Shown: one piece after another, positions 7,357-13,278 of the stretch
How positions within the stretch are numbered: position 1 is the stretch's first letter
Layout of the letters: the number at the start of each line of letters is the position of its first letter
NCBI GenBank assembly: GCA_964404605.1
Contig: CAYOKT010000076.1
Location: 1-13,278, forward strand
Reading direction: 5' to 3'
Length of the DNA: 13,278 bases
Source of the DNA: CAYOKT01 sp964404605
Lineage (GTDB): Bacteria > Electryoneota > Electryoneia > Electryoneales > Electryoneaceae
Program-made: the position numbers and the translations under genes
Notes under the pieces: model-generated
The model's input: only the letters and a program-made list of their open reading frames with translations
Told to the model about the DNA's origin: nothing
Database searches by the model: none

Positions 7357-7980
7357 TCACTCTTCGTCGCGCAGCCGGATGACCTCCGCCATGACCGCCT
7401 CGGCGATGCGCCGGTAGGCTTCCTTGCGGGGCGGGTCATCCTCGATCAGCGGCGCGAGGGGGACCAGCCGCCCGAAGGTAATCTGTAATCTGCTGCGCCG
7501 TAACAGGGTCTTCTTCAGGTTCTTGGAGCCGTCGACGCGCAGCGGCAGCATGTCCGCGCCGCCCATCATCGCCAGCATTCCGACGCCCCCCTTGTACTCC
7601 TGCAGGTTCGCCTCCCGCCGCCTCGTCCCCTCCGGGAAGATGAGGATCGCCCCCCCGTTCCGCAGGACGCCGGTGAGGGTGCGGATGGCCTGCTTGTCCG
7701 AACCCGACCGCCGGATGGGAACCGCGTTCAGGTAGGTGATGAGCTTGCCCACCAGCCCCTTGAAGAGTTCCCTCTTCGCCGCGAAGTGAATCTCGCGGGG
7801 CACCACGCTCCCGATGGCGACCGGGTCGATGGCCGCGACGTGGTTCGAGACGAGGATCAATGTACCCCGGAGAGGGACATTTTCCCTCCCCCGGATCCGG
7901 AGCCCGAAGAGCACCCGGAGAGCGGTGCGCACCAGCCACGCGACAAAGCGATAGCCGAATCGCATCGGCGCGGTTTTCAT
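7357..7980 (-). CDS. plsC: PlsC-family 1-acylglycerol-3-phosphate acyltransferase
   Basis: The product is 207 residues and of the lysophosphatidic-acid acyltransferase family, which makes phosphatidate at the inner membrane. The family boxes are in order: NHVAAID (46-52, catalytic H47 and D52, the HX4D box), VPIRR (87-91), FPEGTR (115-120) and LPLRVDG (145-151). Residues 8-27 are a hydrophobic, arginine-studded segment that probably sits on the membrane surface. The ATG at 7980 overlaps the cmk stop as ATGA, with GGAG 8 nt upstream, so the two are probably translated in a coupled way. A PlsC-like gene following cmk is a common bacterial arrangement. The acceptor could differ (for example an alkyl or lyso-ornithine lipid), since the family is broad. 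Confidence 0.9.
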   Translation of the reverse strand: MKTAPMRFGYRFVAWLVRTALRVLFGLRIRGRENVPLRGTLILVSNHVAAIDPVAIGSVVPREIHFAAKRELFKGLVGKLITYLNAVPIRRSGSDKQAIRTLTGVLRNGGAILIFPEGTRRREANLQEYKGGVGMLAMMGGADMLPLRVDGSKNLKKTLLRRSRLQITFGRLVPLAPLIEDDPPRKEAYRRIAEAVMAEVIRLRDEE

Positions 7981-8666
7981 CGTTCCCACTCCAGTCCGAA
8001 GCGTTGTTTCGCCAGCTCGACCACCTTTTCGATCTGCCCCTCGATGGTCAGCCCGGTGGTGTCGAGGTGGACGGCATCGGGGGCGGCCAGCAGCGGGCTG
8101 TCCTCGCGGGTGCTGTCCCGCCGGTCGCGCTCGGCCAGTTCCGCCCGCACCTCCTCGAGGCTCATGGTCCGGCCGCCGGCGCGGTAATCGTTCCACCTCC
8201 GCCGGGCGCGCTCCTCCAGGCTGGCGTCGATGAACACCTTCAGCCCGGCGTCCGGGAAGACCACGGTGCCGATGTCGCGCCCCTCGAGCACCGAGGGCTC
8301 CGCCTCGCCCAGCCTCCGCTGGAGGGCGACCATCGCCCGGCGGACGAAGGGGTGAACGCTGATGAGGCTTGCTCCCTCGCCGACCGCGGAGGTGCGGATC
8401 GCCTCGCCCACCGGCTCGCCGTCGAGGCGGAGGACATCCTCCCGGCCGGGCGCGTAATCCAGGCGGGCGGCCTCGACCACCGGGCGCACCGCCTCCGGGT
8501 CGGAGAGGTCCACGCCGGCCCGGAGGGCGGCGAGGGCGAGGGCGCGGTACATCGCGCCGGTGTCCAGGTAGCGCCAGCCGAGGCGGCGGGCGACGCCGCG
8601 CGCGGTGGTGCTCTTTCCCGAACCCGCCGGGCCGTCGATCGCGATCACTCGCAGCGCCGCTGACAC
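7977..8666 (-). CDS. cmk: Cytidylate kinase (CMP/dCMP kinase)
   Basis: The enzyme phosphorylates CMP and dCMP with ATP in the cytosol. Visible motifs are the P-loop DGPAGSGKST (11-20), YLDTGAMYRA (33-42, nucleotide-monophosphate site), LEGRDIGTVVFPDA (127-140) and DRRDSTREDSPL (181-192, lid/catalytic region). I chose the GTG at 8666, because GGAGG lies 5 nt upstream and the 229-residue product matches the family length (E. coli 227). An alternative GTG at 8705 would add 13 residues and has only a G-rich, poor ribosome-binding site. The gene begins 52 nt after the beta-helix gene and overlaps plsC by 4 nt. All key residues look intact. Confidence 0.94.
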   Translation of the reverse strand: MSAALRVIAIDGPAGSGKSTTARGVARRLGWRYLDTGAMYRALALAALRAGVDLSDPEAVRPVVEAARLDYAPGREDVLRLDGEPVGEAIRTSAVGEGASLISVHPFVRRAMVALQRRLGEAEPSVLEGRDIGTVVFPDAGLKVFIDASLEERARRRWNDYRAGGRTMSLEEVRAELAERDRRDSTREDSPLLAAPDAVHLDTTGLTIEGQIEKVVELAKQRFGLEWER

Positions 8667-8671
8667 CCTAT

Positions 8672-8676
8672 CCTCC
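8672..8676 (-). promoter_or_regulatory. Ribosome-binding site that decides the cmk start
   Basis: The minus strand reads GGAGGATAGG immediately before GTG 8664-8666, a full GGAGG core with 5-nt spacing. This favours the shorter 229-residue cytidylate kinase over the longer reading that begins at 8705. Confidence 0.65.
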
Positions 8677-8718
8677 CCTATCCCCCTGAACCCGGTTTCA
8701 TCCACCCCCGCCCGGCCG

Positions 8719-10530
8719 CTACCGGATGAGGACGACTTTTACCAGAACACTCTCGTCCCCGAACGAGGCGCGGAGAAAATACACCCCGCTGCTCCAGTCC
8801 GCGCCTCCGAGGGTGAAGCTCTCGCGGCCGCCGGCGGTGCTCCGCGTCCGGGCGGCGATCTTGCGGCCGAGAACGTCATACACCGCCAGGCGCACCGTTC
8901 CCCGGCGCGGCACGGTGAGGGTGACCCGCGTCGCGGCGTTGAAGGGGTTCGGGTGCACGGCGGCGACGGCGAACCGTTCCGGCAGCGCCGCACCGGGTTC
9001 ATCGTTCACCGGCACCGCATCGAAGGTCCAGGTGAAGCGAGTCACGCCCTCGTAGTAGCCGTCATCCAGCTCCACCACCACCGAGTCGCCCTGCTCCGAG
9101 CGGACGACGATGGACGCCGTGGAGGCGGTCGAGATCTCCTCGCCACGGTAGGTCCAGCGGTAGCTGATCTCGTGCCCGGGGTCGGGGTCGTGCGCGGTGA
9201 CGGAGAAGTCGATCACATCGCCCCAGGAATAGCCTTGCAGCAGGGGGTCCTCCGGCACGACGCCGTCGATGACCGGCCGGGTGTTCTGGTTGTAGAAACG
9301 CGCCCCGATGTCCGCGCGGGTGCCGTCCGGGTCGGTGTCGGACGGATTGCCGGCGTCGATGCAGGGGGAGTTCGCATTCAGGTCGATATTCCCGAAGGCG
9401 GGCTGGACGAACTGCGGGTCCTGCTCGATGTCGCCGACTCCCCCGAAGGCGTAGGCGCCGTAACTCCCCTCGGCGTTGTTCCAGTAGCAGGAGTAGCTCG
9501 AGGTCACGACGTTCTGGGCCCAGAAGCCGACCCCGGAACACTCCGCCACGATGTTGCCGAACAGGGTGGCGTTGGTGTTCGTGCCGAGCATCAGGCCGTT
9601 GCTGTTCTGCGTCGAGCCGTACCCGGCGTCGAGGACGGTGTTGTAGCTCAGCGTGTGCCCGGAGCCGCCGGAGATGTAGAGGCCGGAGGCGACGCTGCGC
9701 CAGATCTCGTTGTGGTCGAGGGTGAGCGAGGAGCAGCCATCGGCGAAGATGCCGCGCACCCCGGCGTTCTCCACCCGGATGCCGCTGAGCGTGGCTCCCT
9801 CGATGTCGTGCAGGTAGACCCCGTTGTTGGAGGGAGACTCGATGAGGAGGTCGGCGAGGGTCGGCACCGCTTCGCCGGTGACCTGCACCCCGTTGACCGG
9901 GGCGTCGGTGATCCGCCCGCCCTGGACGACCGGCCGCCCGCCGGTGATCCGGAGGCCGTAGCTCGCATCGCTGTTGATCCCGAACCCGATGCGAAGGTTG
10001 TCGAAGCGGGGGTTGCCGCCCTCGATGGTCACCGCGGCGAAGGAGGGGGCCTCGACGACCAGGTCCGTAAGGTGGGGCGAGGAGCCCGACTGGATGGTGA
10101 GGTTGTCCGTGCCGGAACTGATGATCGCCCTGGCGACCGTGCTCCCGGAGGAGGATACCCCGGAGAAGGTCATTCCCACCCAGCTTCCCGGGTTGGGGAT
10201 GACGGAGGGCCAACTGAAGCGGATCGAATCGCCGGGCTCTCCGACGGCGACCAGGGTGCCGTAGATGGTGAACGAGCGGTTCGGCCAGAAGTGGACGGCC
10301 ACGCCGGGTTCGATGACCAGCGAATCGCCCGCGGCGACGCTGATGTCGTCGAGCACGACCTGGTACGGGCTGCCGTCGGGCGTCCAGACGCCGCTGACCT
10401 CGCCTTCGACGACGGTCTGCGCCTGCGCGGCGGTGGAAAGCAGGATGCCCGCGAGGAGGAGGAGCGGCGGGGCGGGGCGGCTCATGCCCCGGGGGGCGGA
10501 GCGGCCGGGGGCAGTGCTTGCGGTGTTCAT
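8719..10530 (-). CDS. Secreted parallel beta-helix protein with Ig/PKD-like and FlgD-like/T9SS-type C-terminal domains
   Basis: The product is 603 residues. A signal peptide ends near residue 37 (hydrophobic PPLLLLAGILLSTAAQAQ). Residues about 60-400 are a right-handed beta-helix, with repeated short strands such as GLRITGG, GVQVTGE, GVYLHDIEG, GIFADGCS and GLYISGGSG. SPCIDAGNP and DPDGTRADIG (388-409) close the helix as in the other beta-helix gene. Residues about 418-508 resemble an Ig/PKD-like domain (SYRWTYRGEEI, DSVVVELDDG). The last 85 residues carry HPNPFN (526-531), VYDVLGRKIA (550-559), SSGVYFLRA (580-588) and the terminal KVVLIR. That is the sorting/anchor domain of FCB-type exported proteins. 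ATG 10530 has GGAGG 7 nt upstream; M16 is a possible internal start. Ligand or enzymatic activity is unknown. The 26-bp element lies 22 nt upstream of the start. Confidence 0.88.
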   Translation of the reverse strand: MNTASTAPGRSAPRGMSRPAPPLLLLAGILLSTAAQAQTVVEGEVSGVWTPDGSPYQVVLDDISVAAGDSLVIEPGVAVHFWPNRSFTIYGTLVAVGEPGDSIRFSWPSVIPNPGSWVGMTFSGVSSSGSTVARAIISSGTDNLTIQSGSSPHLTDLVVEAPSFAAVTIEGGNPRFDNLRIGFGINSDASYGLRITGGRPVVQGGRITDAPVNGVQVTGEAVPTLADLLIESPSNNGVYLHDIEGATLSGIRVENAGVRGIFADGCSSLTLDHNEIWRSVASGLYISGGSGHTLSYNTVLDAGYGSTQNSNGLMLGTNTNATLFGNIVAECSGVGFWAQNVVTSSYSCYWNNAEGSYGAYAFGGVGDIEQDPQFVQPAFGNIDLNANSPCIDAGNPSDTDPDGTRADIGARFYNQNTRPVIDGVVPEDPLLQGYSWGDVIDFSVTAHDPDPGHEISYRWTYRGEEISTASTASIVVRSEQGDSVVVELDDGYYEGVTRFTWTFDAVPVNDEPGAALPERFAVAAVHPNPFNAATRVTLTVPRRGTVRLAVYDVLGRKIAARTRSTAGGRESFTLGGADWSSGVYFLRASFGDESVLVKVVLIR

Positions 10531-10551
10531 CTTGTTTCCTCCCGTCCCCAG

Positions 10552-10577
10552 TGGATCGATTGAGGTTAACCTGTCCA
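10552..10577. promoter_or_regulatory. 26-bp element upstream of the beta-helix gene, copy A
   Basis: Located between the stop at 10598 and the start at 10530, this block has TGGA and TCCA ends and contains the 10-bp palindrome AGGTTAACCT (10562-10571). In minus orientation it matches 7105-7130 at 21 of 26 positions. A TGGACA hexamer at its minus-strand left end resembles a -35 box, but no good -10 follows. It is a candidate operator or small repeat. Confidence 0.45.
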
Positions 10578-10597
10578 CTATTGTCGCGGAGCGCGGT

Positions 10598-10969
10598 TCA
10601 GCCCTCGAGCGCGTCGGCGGAGGCGAGGCGCAGCGCTTCGGCGACCAGCTCCACCGAGTGGCGCTTCTTTTCCGGCACGCCGCCGAGGAGGTCATCGAGG
10701 GTCTCCGGGGTCACCCGCGCGACTTCTTCCAGCGGCCGCCCGGCGGCCCACTCGGTCCCGGCGGAAGCGGCGGCGATGGTGCCGCTGCAGGCGCGCGCCT
10801 TGAAGTTTGCCTCCTCGACGAGGCCGCCGCGCACCCTGAGGGTGACGCGGATGCGGTCGAAGCAGCCGCCGCCCTTGTGCTCGGCTTCCGCGGCGCCTTC
10901 CGGGGCGTCGATCTCCCCGATGTTGCGCGGGGCCTGGAAATGCTCGAGGTAGGTCTTGCTGTATCTCAC
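10598..10969 (-). CDS. Divergent IscU/SufU-like scaffold protein lacking the third ligand cysteine
   Basis: This 123-residue single-domain protein has the IscU fold signature: YSKTYLEHFQAPRNIGEI (3-20), GGGCFDRI (33-40), FKARACSGTIAAASA (56-70), GTEWAAGRPL (71-80) and KKRHSVELVAEAL (101-113). Typical IscU proteins bind the nascent cluster with three Cys plus Asp. Here C36 and C61 are kept, the usual CGD becomes CFD, and the HC of the third site becomes HS (S105). Scaffold chemistry must therefore differ, or the protein may be a carrier or partner and not a classical scaffold. It starts with GTG only 11 nt after the upstream IscU-type gene stops, so it is surely cotranscribed. The ribosome-binding site is weak (GGGGCG), which suggests coupling. 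A 67-bp gap follows before the beta-helix gene. Confidence 0.82.
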   Translation of the reverse strand: MRYSKTYLEHFQAPRNIGEIDAPEGAAEAEHKGGGCFDRIRVTLRVRGGLVEEANFKARACSGTIAAASAGTEWAAGRPLEEVARVTPETLDDLLGGVPEKKRHSVELVAEALRLASADALEG

Positions 10970-10980
10970 CGCCCCGGTCC

Positions 10981-11658
10981 CTATGACTGGTCTTCCTCGT
11001 ACGGCTTGTTCTCGGTCAGCTTGACGAGGACATCCTCCACCCCCGGCAGCGCCTCCAGGTGCTCCCGCGTCTCCTCCTCGATGTTCTCGAAGTACATCTC
11101 GTCTGTCTCCCCCATAAAGAGCTCGACATAGACGCTGCCATCGTCCACCTCGATGTGGCGCACCATGTTCATCTTCACGAGGTTGATCCCGGTCTCGGGG
11201 TGGATCACGTCGCGGAGGGCGCGGACCACGGTCTCCCGGTTCAGCGGCGCGGACTCATCCTGCGCGGAGGGTTCCCGGAGGTGTTCGCGCTCCCAGTTGC
11301 GGATCGCGGCCTTGAGGCCGTTGATCGCGAGGACGCTGCAATGGATCTTCACCGCGGGGAGGCCGTCCAGCTCCTCGGTGACCGACTTGGGTGTAAGGTT
11401 CTTCACCTCGTCGATGTGCCGCCCCTTGGCGATCTTCGTCGCCATGCTCGCGGTGGCGATGTTCGAGGCGCAGCCGTAGGAGCGGAAGCGGATGTCCTTG
11501 ATGATCTTCGTCTCCGGGTCGATCACCATGTTGAAGGTGATCATGTCGCCGCAGGCCGGGCTGCCCTCGGTGGCGACGGCGTTGGCGTCCTCGATTTCGC
11601 CCACGTTTTCCGGGTTGGTGAACTCCTGGATGACTTTCTTGGAATACTTGATCGCCAT
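10981..11658 (-). CDS. iscU: IscU-type Fe-S scaffold fused to a DUF59/MIP18-like domain
   Basis: The 225-residue product has two parts. Residues 1-125 are a complete IscU scaffold: ACGD (C36, D38), SYGCASN (C63) and KIHCSVL (C107), with YSKKVIQEFTNPENVGEI at the start. Residues about 140-216 read VVRALRDVIHPETGINLV, MVRHIEVDDGSVYVEL and LEALPGVEDVLVKL. That pattern fits the DUF59/MIP18/PaaD family and the N-terminal domain of Mrp/ApbC, which help target clusters. The conserved Cys of that family is absent; the region reads FMGETDEMYF. It is not the CxxC-bearing Nfu domain found in classical NifU. ATG 11658 has AGGTG 6 nt upstream. It lies 143 nt after iscS and 11 nt before the second IscU-like gene, so the three form one assembly unit: sulfur from IscS is built into clusters here. 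Confidence 0.85.
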   Translation of the reverse strand: MAIKYSKKVIQEFTNPENVGEIEDANAVATEGSPACGDMITFNMVIDPETKIIKDIRFRSYGCASNIATASMATKIAKGRHIDEVKNLTPKSVTEELDGLPAVKIHCSVLAINGLKAAIRNWEREHLREPSAQDESAPLNRETVVRALRDVIHPETGINLVKMNMVRHIEVDDGSVYVELFMGETDEMYFENIEEETREHLEALPGVEDVLVKLTENKPYEEDQS

Positions 11659-11726
11659 GACGGCACCTTCGCTTCTCGTTGCGTTGCTTCACCGGCGGCC
11701 GTTGCGGGCGCCGGGCGGGGTCTGCC

Positions 11727-11740
11727 GGGAACCGGTTCCC
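11727..11740. promoter_or_regulatory. Perfect 14-bp palindrome between iscS and the IscU-type gene
   Basis: GGGAACCGGTTCCC is a perfect inverted repeat with no spacer, placed 69 to 82 bp upstream of the scaffold ATG and 61 bp after the iscS stop. A dimeric regulator could bind it, or it could form a short RNA stem. It does not match the IscR type 1 or type 2 motifs I know. No clear promoter boxes sit beside it. Confidence 0.35.
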
Positions 11741-11801
11741 TTCTTCCTGTAGAATGCTATCGCCGGGACAGAGGGCTTGGCGCGCCTCGCCCCCGCAGGG
11801 G

Positions 11802-13037
11802 TCAGTCCCCCTTCTCCTTGTAAAACGATTTCGCCTCCGGGTTCAGCCGCTTGCTGTCCCGCTCGGGGATGAAGGCGGTCATCGCCCGCAGCCGGTCCAC
11901 CGCCCGCCGGGTGACCTCCAGCGCGCGGTCCACCTCCTCCTCGGTGTTCAGGCGCGAAAGGGTGTAGCGGATGCTGCCGTGCGCCTCTTCGTGCAACAGG
12001 CCGATGGAGGTGAGCACGTGGGAGGGGACGAGCGACTTCGAGGAGCAGGCGGAGCCGGAGGAGACATAGACACCCTCCATGTTCATGTGCATCAGGATCG
12101 CCTCGCCCTCGATGTAGCGGAAGGTCACGTTCAGGTTTCCGGGCAGCCGCTCCGGGCCGATGGGAGGGCCGTTCAGCCGGGTATGCTCGACGGCGAGCAG
12201 CCCCTCGGCGAGACGGCGGGTCAATTCCTCGACGCGGGGCATCACGGTTTCACGGTCCCGCACGGCGATCTCCACCGCCTTCGCGAAGCCGATGATCCCG
12301 GGGACATTTTCCGTGCCGGGTCGCAGGCCGCCCTCCTGCGGGGAGCCCTCGAAGAGGCGGCGGATCTTCACCTTGCGGCGGACATAGAGCGCGCCGACGC
12401 CCTTCGGACCGTGCAGCTTGTGGGCGTTCAGGCTCGCGAGGTCCACGGGAAGCGCGCCGATGTCCAGGGGCACCTTGCCGAGGCTCTGGGCGCAGTCGGC
12501 GTGCAGCGGAACGCCGGCATCACGGCAGATCCCGCCGAGGGTGTCCAGGTCCTGGATCACGCCGATCTCGTTGTTGCCGTGGATGATGCTGACGAGGAGG
12601 GTGTCATCGCGGATCGCCCTGCGCAGGCTGTCCGGGTCCACCCGGCCCTCGCCGTCGACATCGAGTTCCGTGAGCTCGAAGCCTTCGCGCTTCGCCCAGG
12701 TCTTCGCGACGTTCCTCACCGAGGCGTGCTCGATGGGGCTGATGACGAGGTGGCGCTTCTCCGGGCGCATCGCGCGCAGCCCGTTGAAGGCGAGATTGTT
12801 CGACTCGGTGGCGCCGGAGGTGAAGATGATCTCCTGCGGCTGAACACCGACGGCGGCGGCGATGGTCTCCCTCGCCTCGTCCACCGCGAGTTCCGCCTCG
12901 AGGCCGAATTGGTGCAGGGAGGCGGGGTTGCCGTAGTTGCGCGTGAAGAAGGGCAGCATCGCCTCGAGCACCTCGGGCAGCACAGGTGTGCTGTCTCCGT
13001 TGTCGAGATAGACGAACTTCGCTGGGTTATCGTTCAT
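11802..13037 (-). CDS. iscS: Cysteine desulfurase, IscS/NifS class I
   Basis: This 411-residue PLP enzyme removes sulfur from L-cysteine as an enzyme-bound persulfide for Fe-S assembly. Key residues line up within one position of E. coli IscS: H104 in IEHASV, D181 and Q184 in HADCAQSLGK, the PLP lysine K207 in NAHKLHG, and the persulfide cysteine C331 in SSGSACSSKS. SGATESNN (74-81) and LRPGTENVPG (238-247) are also typical. The N-terminal strand reads YLDNGDSTP where YLDxxATTP is usual, a mild variation. ATG 13037 has AGGA about 5 nt upstream; the ORF is open to 13082 but no better start is there. It leads the Fe-S block; 143 nt separate it from the scaffold gene. A short CCCC-TGC-GGGG stem follows the stop, without a U-tract, so read-through is likely. 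IscS rather than NifS is favoured by the long SSGSACSS active-site loop. Confidence 0.93.
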   Translation of the reverse strand: MNDNPAKFVYLDNGDSTPVLPEVLEAMLPFFTRNYGNPASLHQFGLEAELAVDEARETIAAAVGVQPQEIIFTSGATESNNLAFNGLRAMRPEKRHLVISPIEHASVRNVAKTWAKREGFELTELDVDGEGRVDPDSLRRAIRDDTLLVSIIHGNNEIGVIQDLDTLGGICRDAGVPLHADCAQSLGKVPLDIGALPVDLASLNAHKLHGPKGVGALYVRRKVKIRRLFEGSPQEGGLRPGTENVPGIIGFAKAVEIAVRDRETVMPRVEELTRRLAEGLLAVEHTRLNGPPIGPERLPGNLNVTFRYIEGEAILMHMNMEGVYVSSGSACSSKSLVPSHVLTSIGLLHEEAHGSIRYTLSRLNTEEEVDRALEVTRRAVDRLRAMTAFIPERDSKRLNPEAKSFYKEKGD

Positions 13038-13082
13038 CGTTTCCTGTCCGCAGTTGCCCCGCCGGGGCGGGAAAAACCACAA

Positions 13083-13088
13083 ACTATA
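13083..13088 (-). promoter_or_regulatory. Possible -10 box of the iscS promoter
   Basis: The AT-rich patch at about 13072-13096 stands out from its GC-rich surroundings. On the minus strand it contains TATAGT, a 5/6 match to TATAAT, about 45 nt upstream of the iscS ATG. No convincing -35 box lies 16 to 18 nt further upstream. A small stem CCCGCC/GGCGGG (13058-13071) lies in the leader just before the ribosome-binding site. This is the most likely start of the Fe-S transcript, but the evidence is thin. I see no gene in 13089-13278. Confidence 0.3.
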
Positions 13089-13248
13089 ATGTTAACAGAA
13101 ATGGCTCTTCTCCTCCAACAAAATCTCCCACCGGGCGCTCCTCTCCGGGTTGGCGGGTGAAAGTCGAAACAGCGGGATCTCCGCGCCGCGCGGGTGAGGC
13201 GGGGGAAAGGCCGGTCGCGGGGCAGAAGGAGGTGGCGGCATGGCGAAA

Positions 13249-13274
13249 CCCGGGACTGAAGTCCCGGGCCACCC
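13249..13274. repeat. Complete copy of the dispersed palindromic repeat at the right edge
   Basis: CCCGGGACT (13249-13257) and AGTCCCGGG (13260-13268) are perfect 9-base arms around GA, followed by the flank CCACCC. Positions 13253-13274 equal positions 1-22 base for base. As RNA it would be a tight hairpin on either strand. It resembles REP-type intergenic elements; no RAYT transposase is in the window. Confidence 0.65.
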
Positions 13275-13278
13275 TCCG

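Noticed and set aside
8605..10563. 652-codon plus-strand open frame opposite the beta-helix gene and part of cmk
   Set aside because: It crosses two real genes and carries no recognisable motif. The minus-strand product has a signal peptide, a beta-helix and a sorting domain.
13058..13071. CCCGCC/GGCGGG stem next to a run of A on the plus strand, as a terminator
   Set aside because: The A-run follows the stem on the plus strand, so it would be A and not U in a plus transcript, and on the minus strand the T-run precedes the stem. Neither orientation makes an intrinsic terminator.
13038..13106. Short leader peptide upstream of iscS with a GGAGGAG site and a stop overlapping the iscS ATG
   Set aside because: The only suitably spaced start would be ATT, which is very rare; no ATG, GTG or TTG lies at the right distance. 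The ATGA overlap is probably coincidental.
11679..13160. 493-codon plus-strand open frame opposite iscS
   Set aside because: Antisense shadow; the minus strand encodes a desulfurase with every catalytic residue in place.
13084..13272. Minus-strand open frame of 62 residues upstream of iscS
   Set aside because: Its beginning is the palindromic repeat itself, its composition is arginine-, proline- and serine-rich, it has no ribosome-binding site, and it runs through the likely iscS promoter.

Overview
The window reads as a scaffold from a GC-rich, probably uncultured bacterium of the FCB (Fibrobacteres-Chlorobi-Bacteroidetes) superphylum in the broad sense. Candidate lineages are Eisenbacteria, Krumholzibacteriota or Latescibacteria; this is inferred and not proven. 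The reason is two signal-peptide-bearing parallel beta-helix proteins that end in an NPFN...DxLGR...GxYxxR...L-R module, the FlgD-like / type IX-type C-terminal sorting domain typical of that group. All ten genes I accept lie on the minus strand, so transcription runs from high to low coordinates.

Layout in transcription order. (1) 13037-10598, an iron-sulfur assembly block: an IscS-type cysteine desulfurase, an IscU-type scaffold fused to a DUF59/MIP18-like domain, and a second short IscU-like protein that lacks the third cluster-ligand cysteine. (2) 10530-8719, a secreted beta-helix protein. (3) 8666-7357, cytidylate kinase (cmk) and a PlsC-family acyltransferase, overlapping by ATGA. (4) 7356-6889, an interval of about 470 bp with no gene but with many hairpins, a doublet of GGGCCACCC motifs and a 26-bp element that recurs upstream of the beta-helix gene. 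(5) 6888-1868, ribosomal protein S1 (rpsA; six S1 domains between long low-complexity tails), the tRNA methylthiotransferase mtaB, and an M20 peptidase overlapping mtaB by ATGA. (6) 1674-175, a second secreted beta-helix protein.

A 100-N assembly gap (4591-4690) falls inside the A/K/E/P-rich tail of rpsA. Its length is evidently arbitrary: the reading frame before the gap and the true rpsA frame after it (ending in TAG at 4331) do not agree. Reading straight through the Ns creates a false rpsA-mtaB fusion.

The core genes (cmk, plsC, rpsA, mtaB) serve nucleotide, phospholipid, ribosome and tRNA functions; cmk-plsC-rpsA is a familiar bacterial neighbourhood. The Fe-S block would supply the clusters that the radical-SAM enzyme MtaB needs, although no regulatory link is visible. 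The two ends of the window carry the same 22-bp repeat half, which suggests the scaffold was broken at a dispersed palindromic repeat. I see no CRISPR array, transposase, tRNA or rRNA. The most unusual items are the IscU-DUF59 fusion with its divergent partner, a perfect 16-bp hairpin that buries the mtaB start, and the two related 26-bp intergenic elements.
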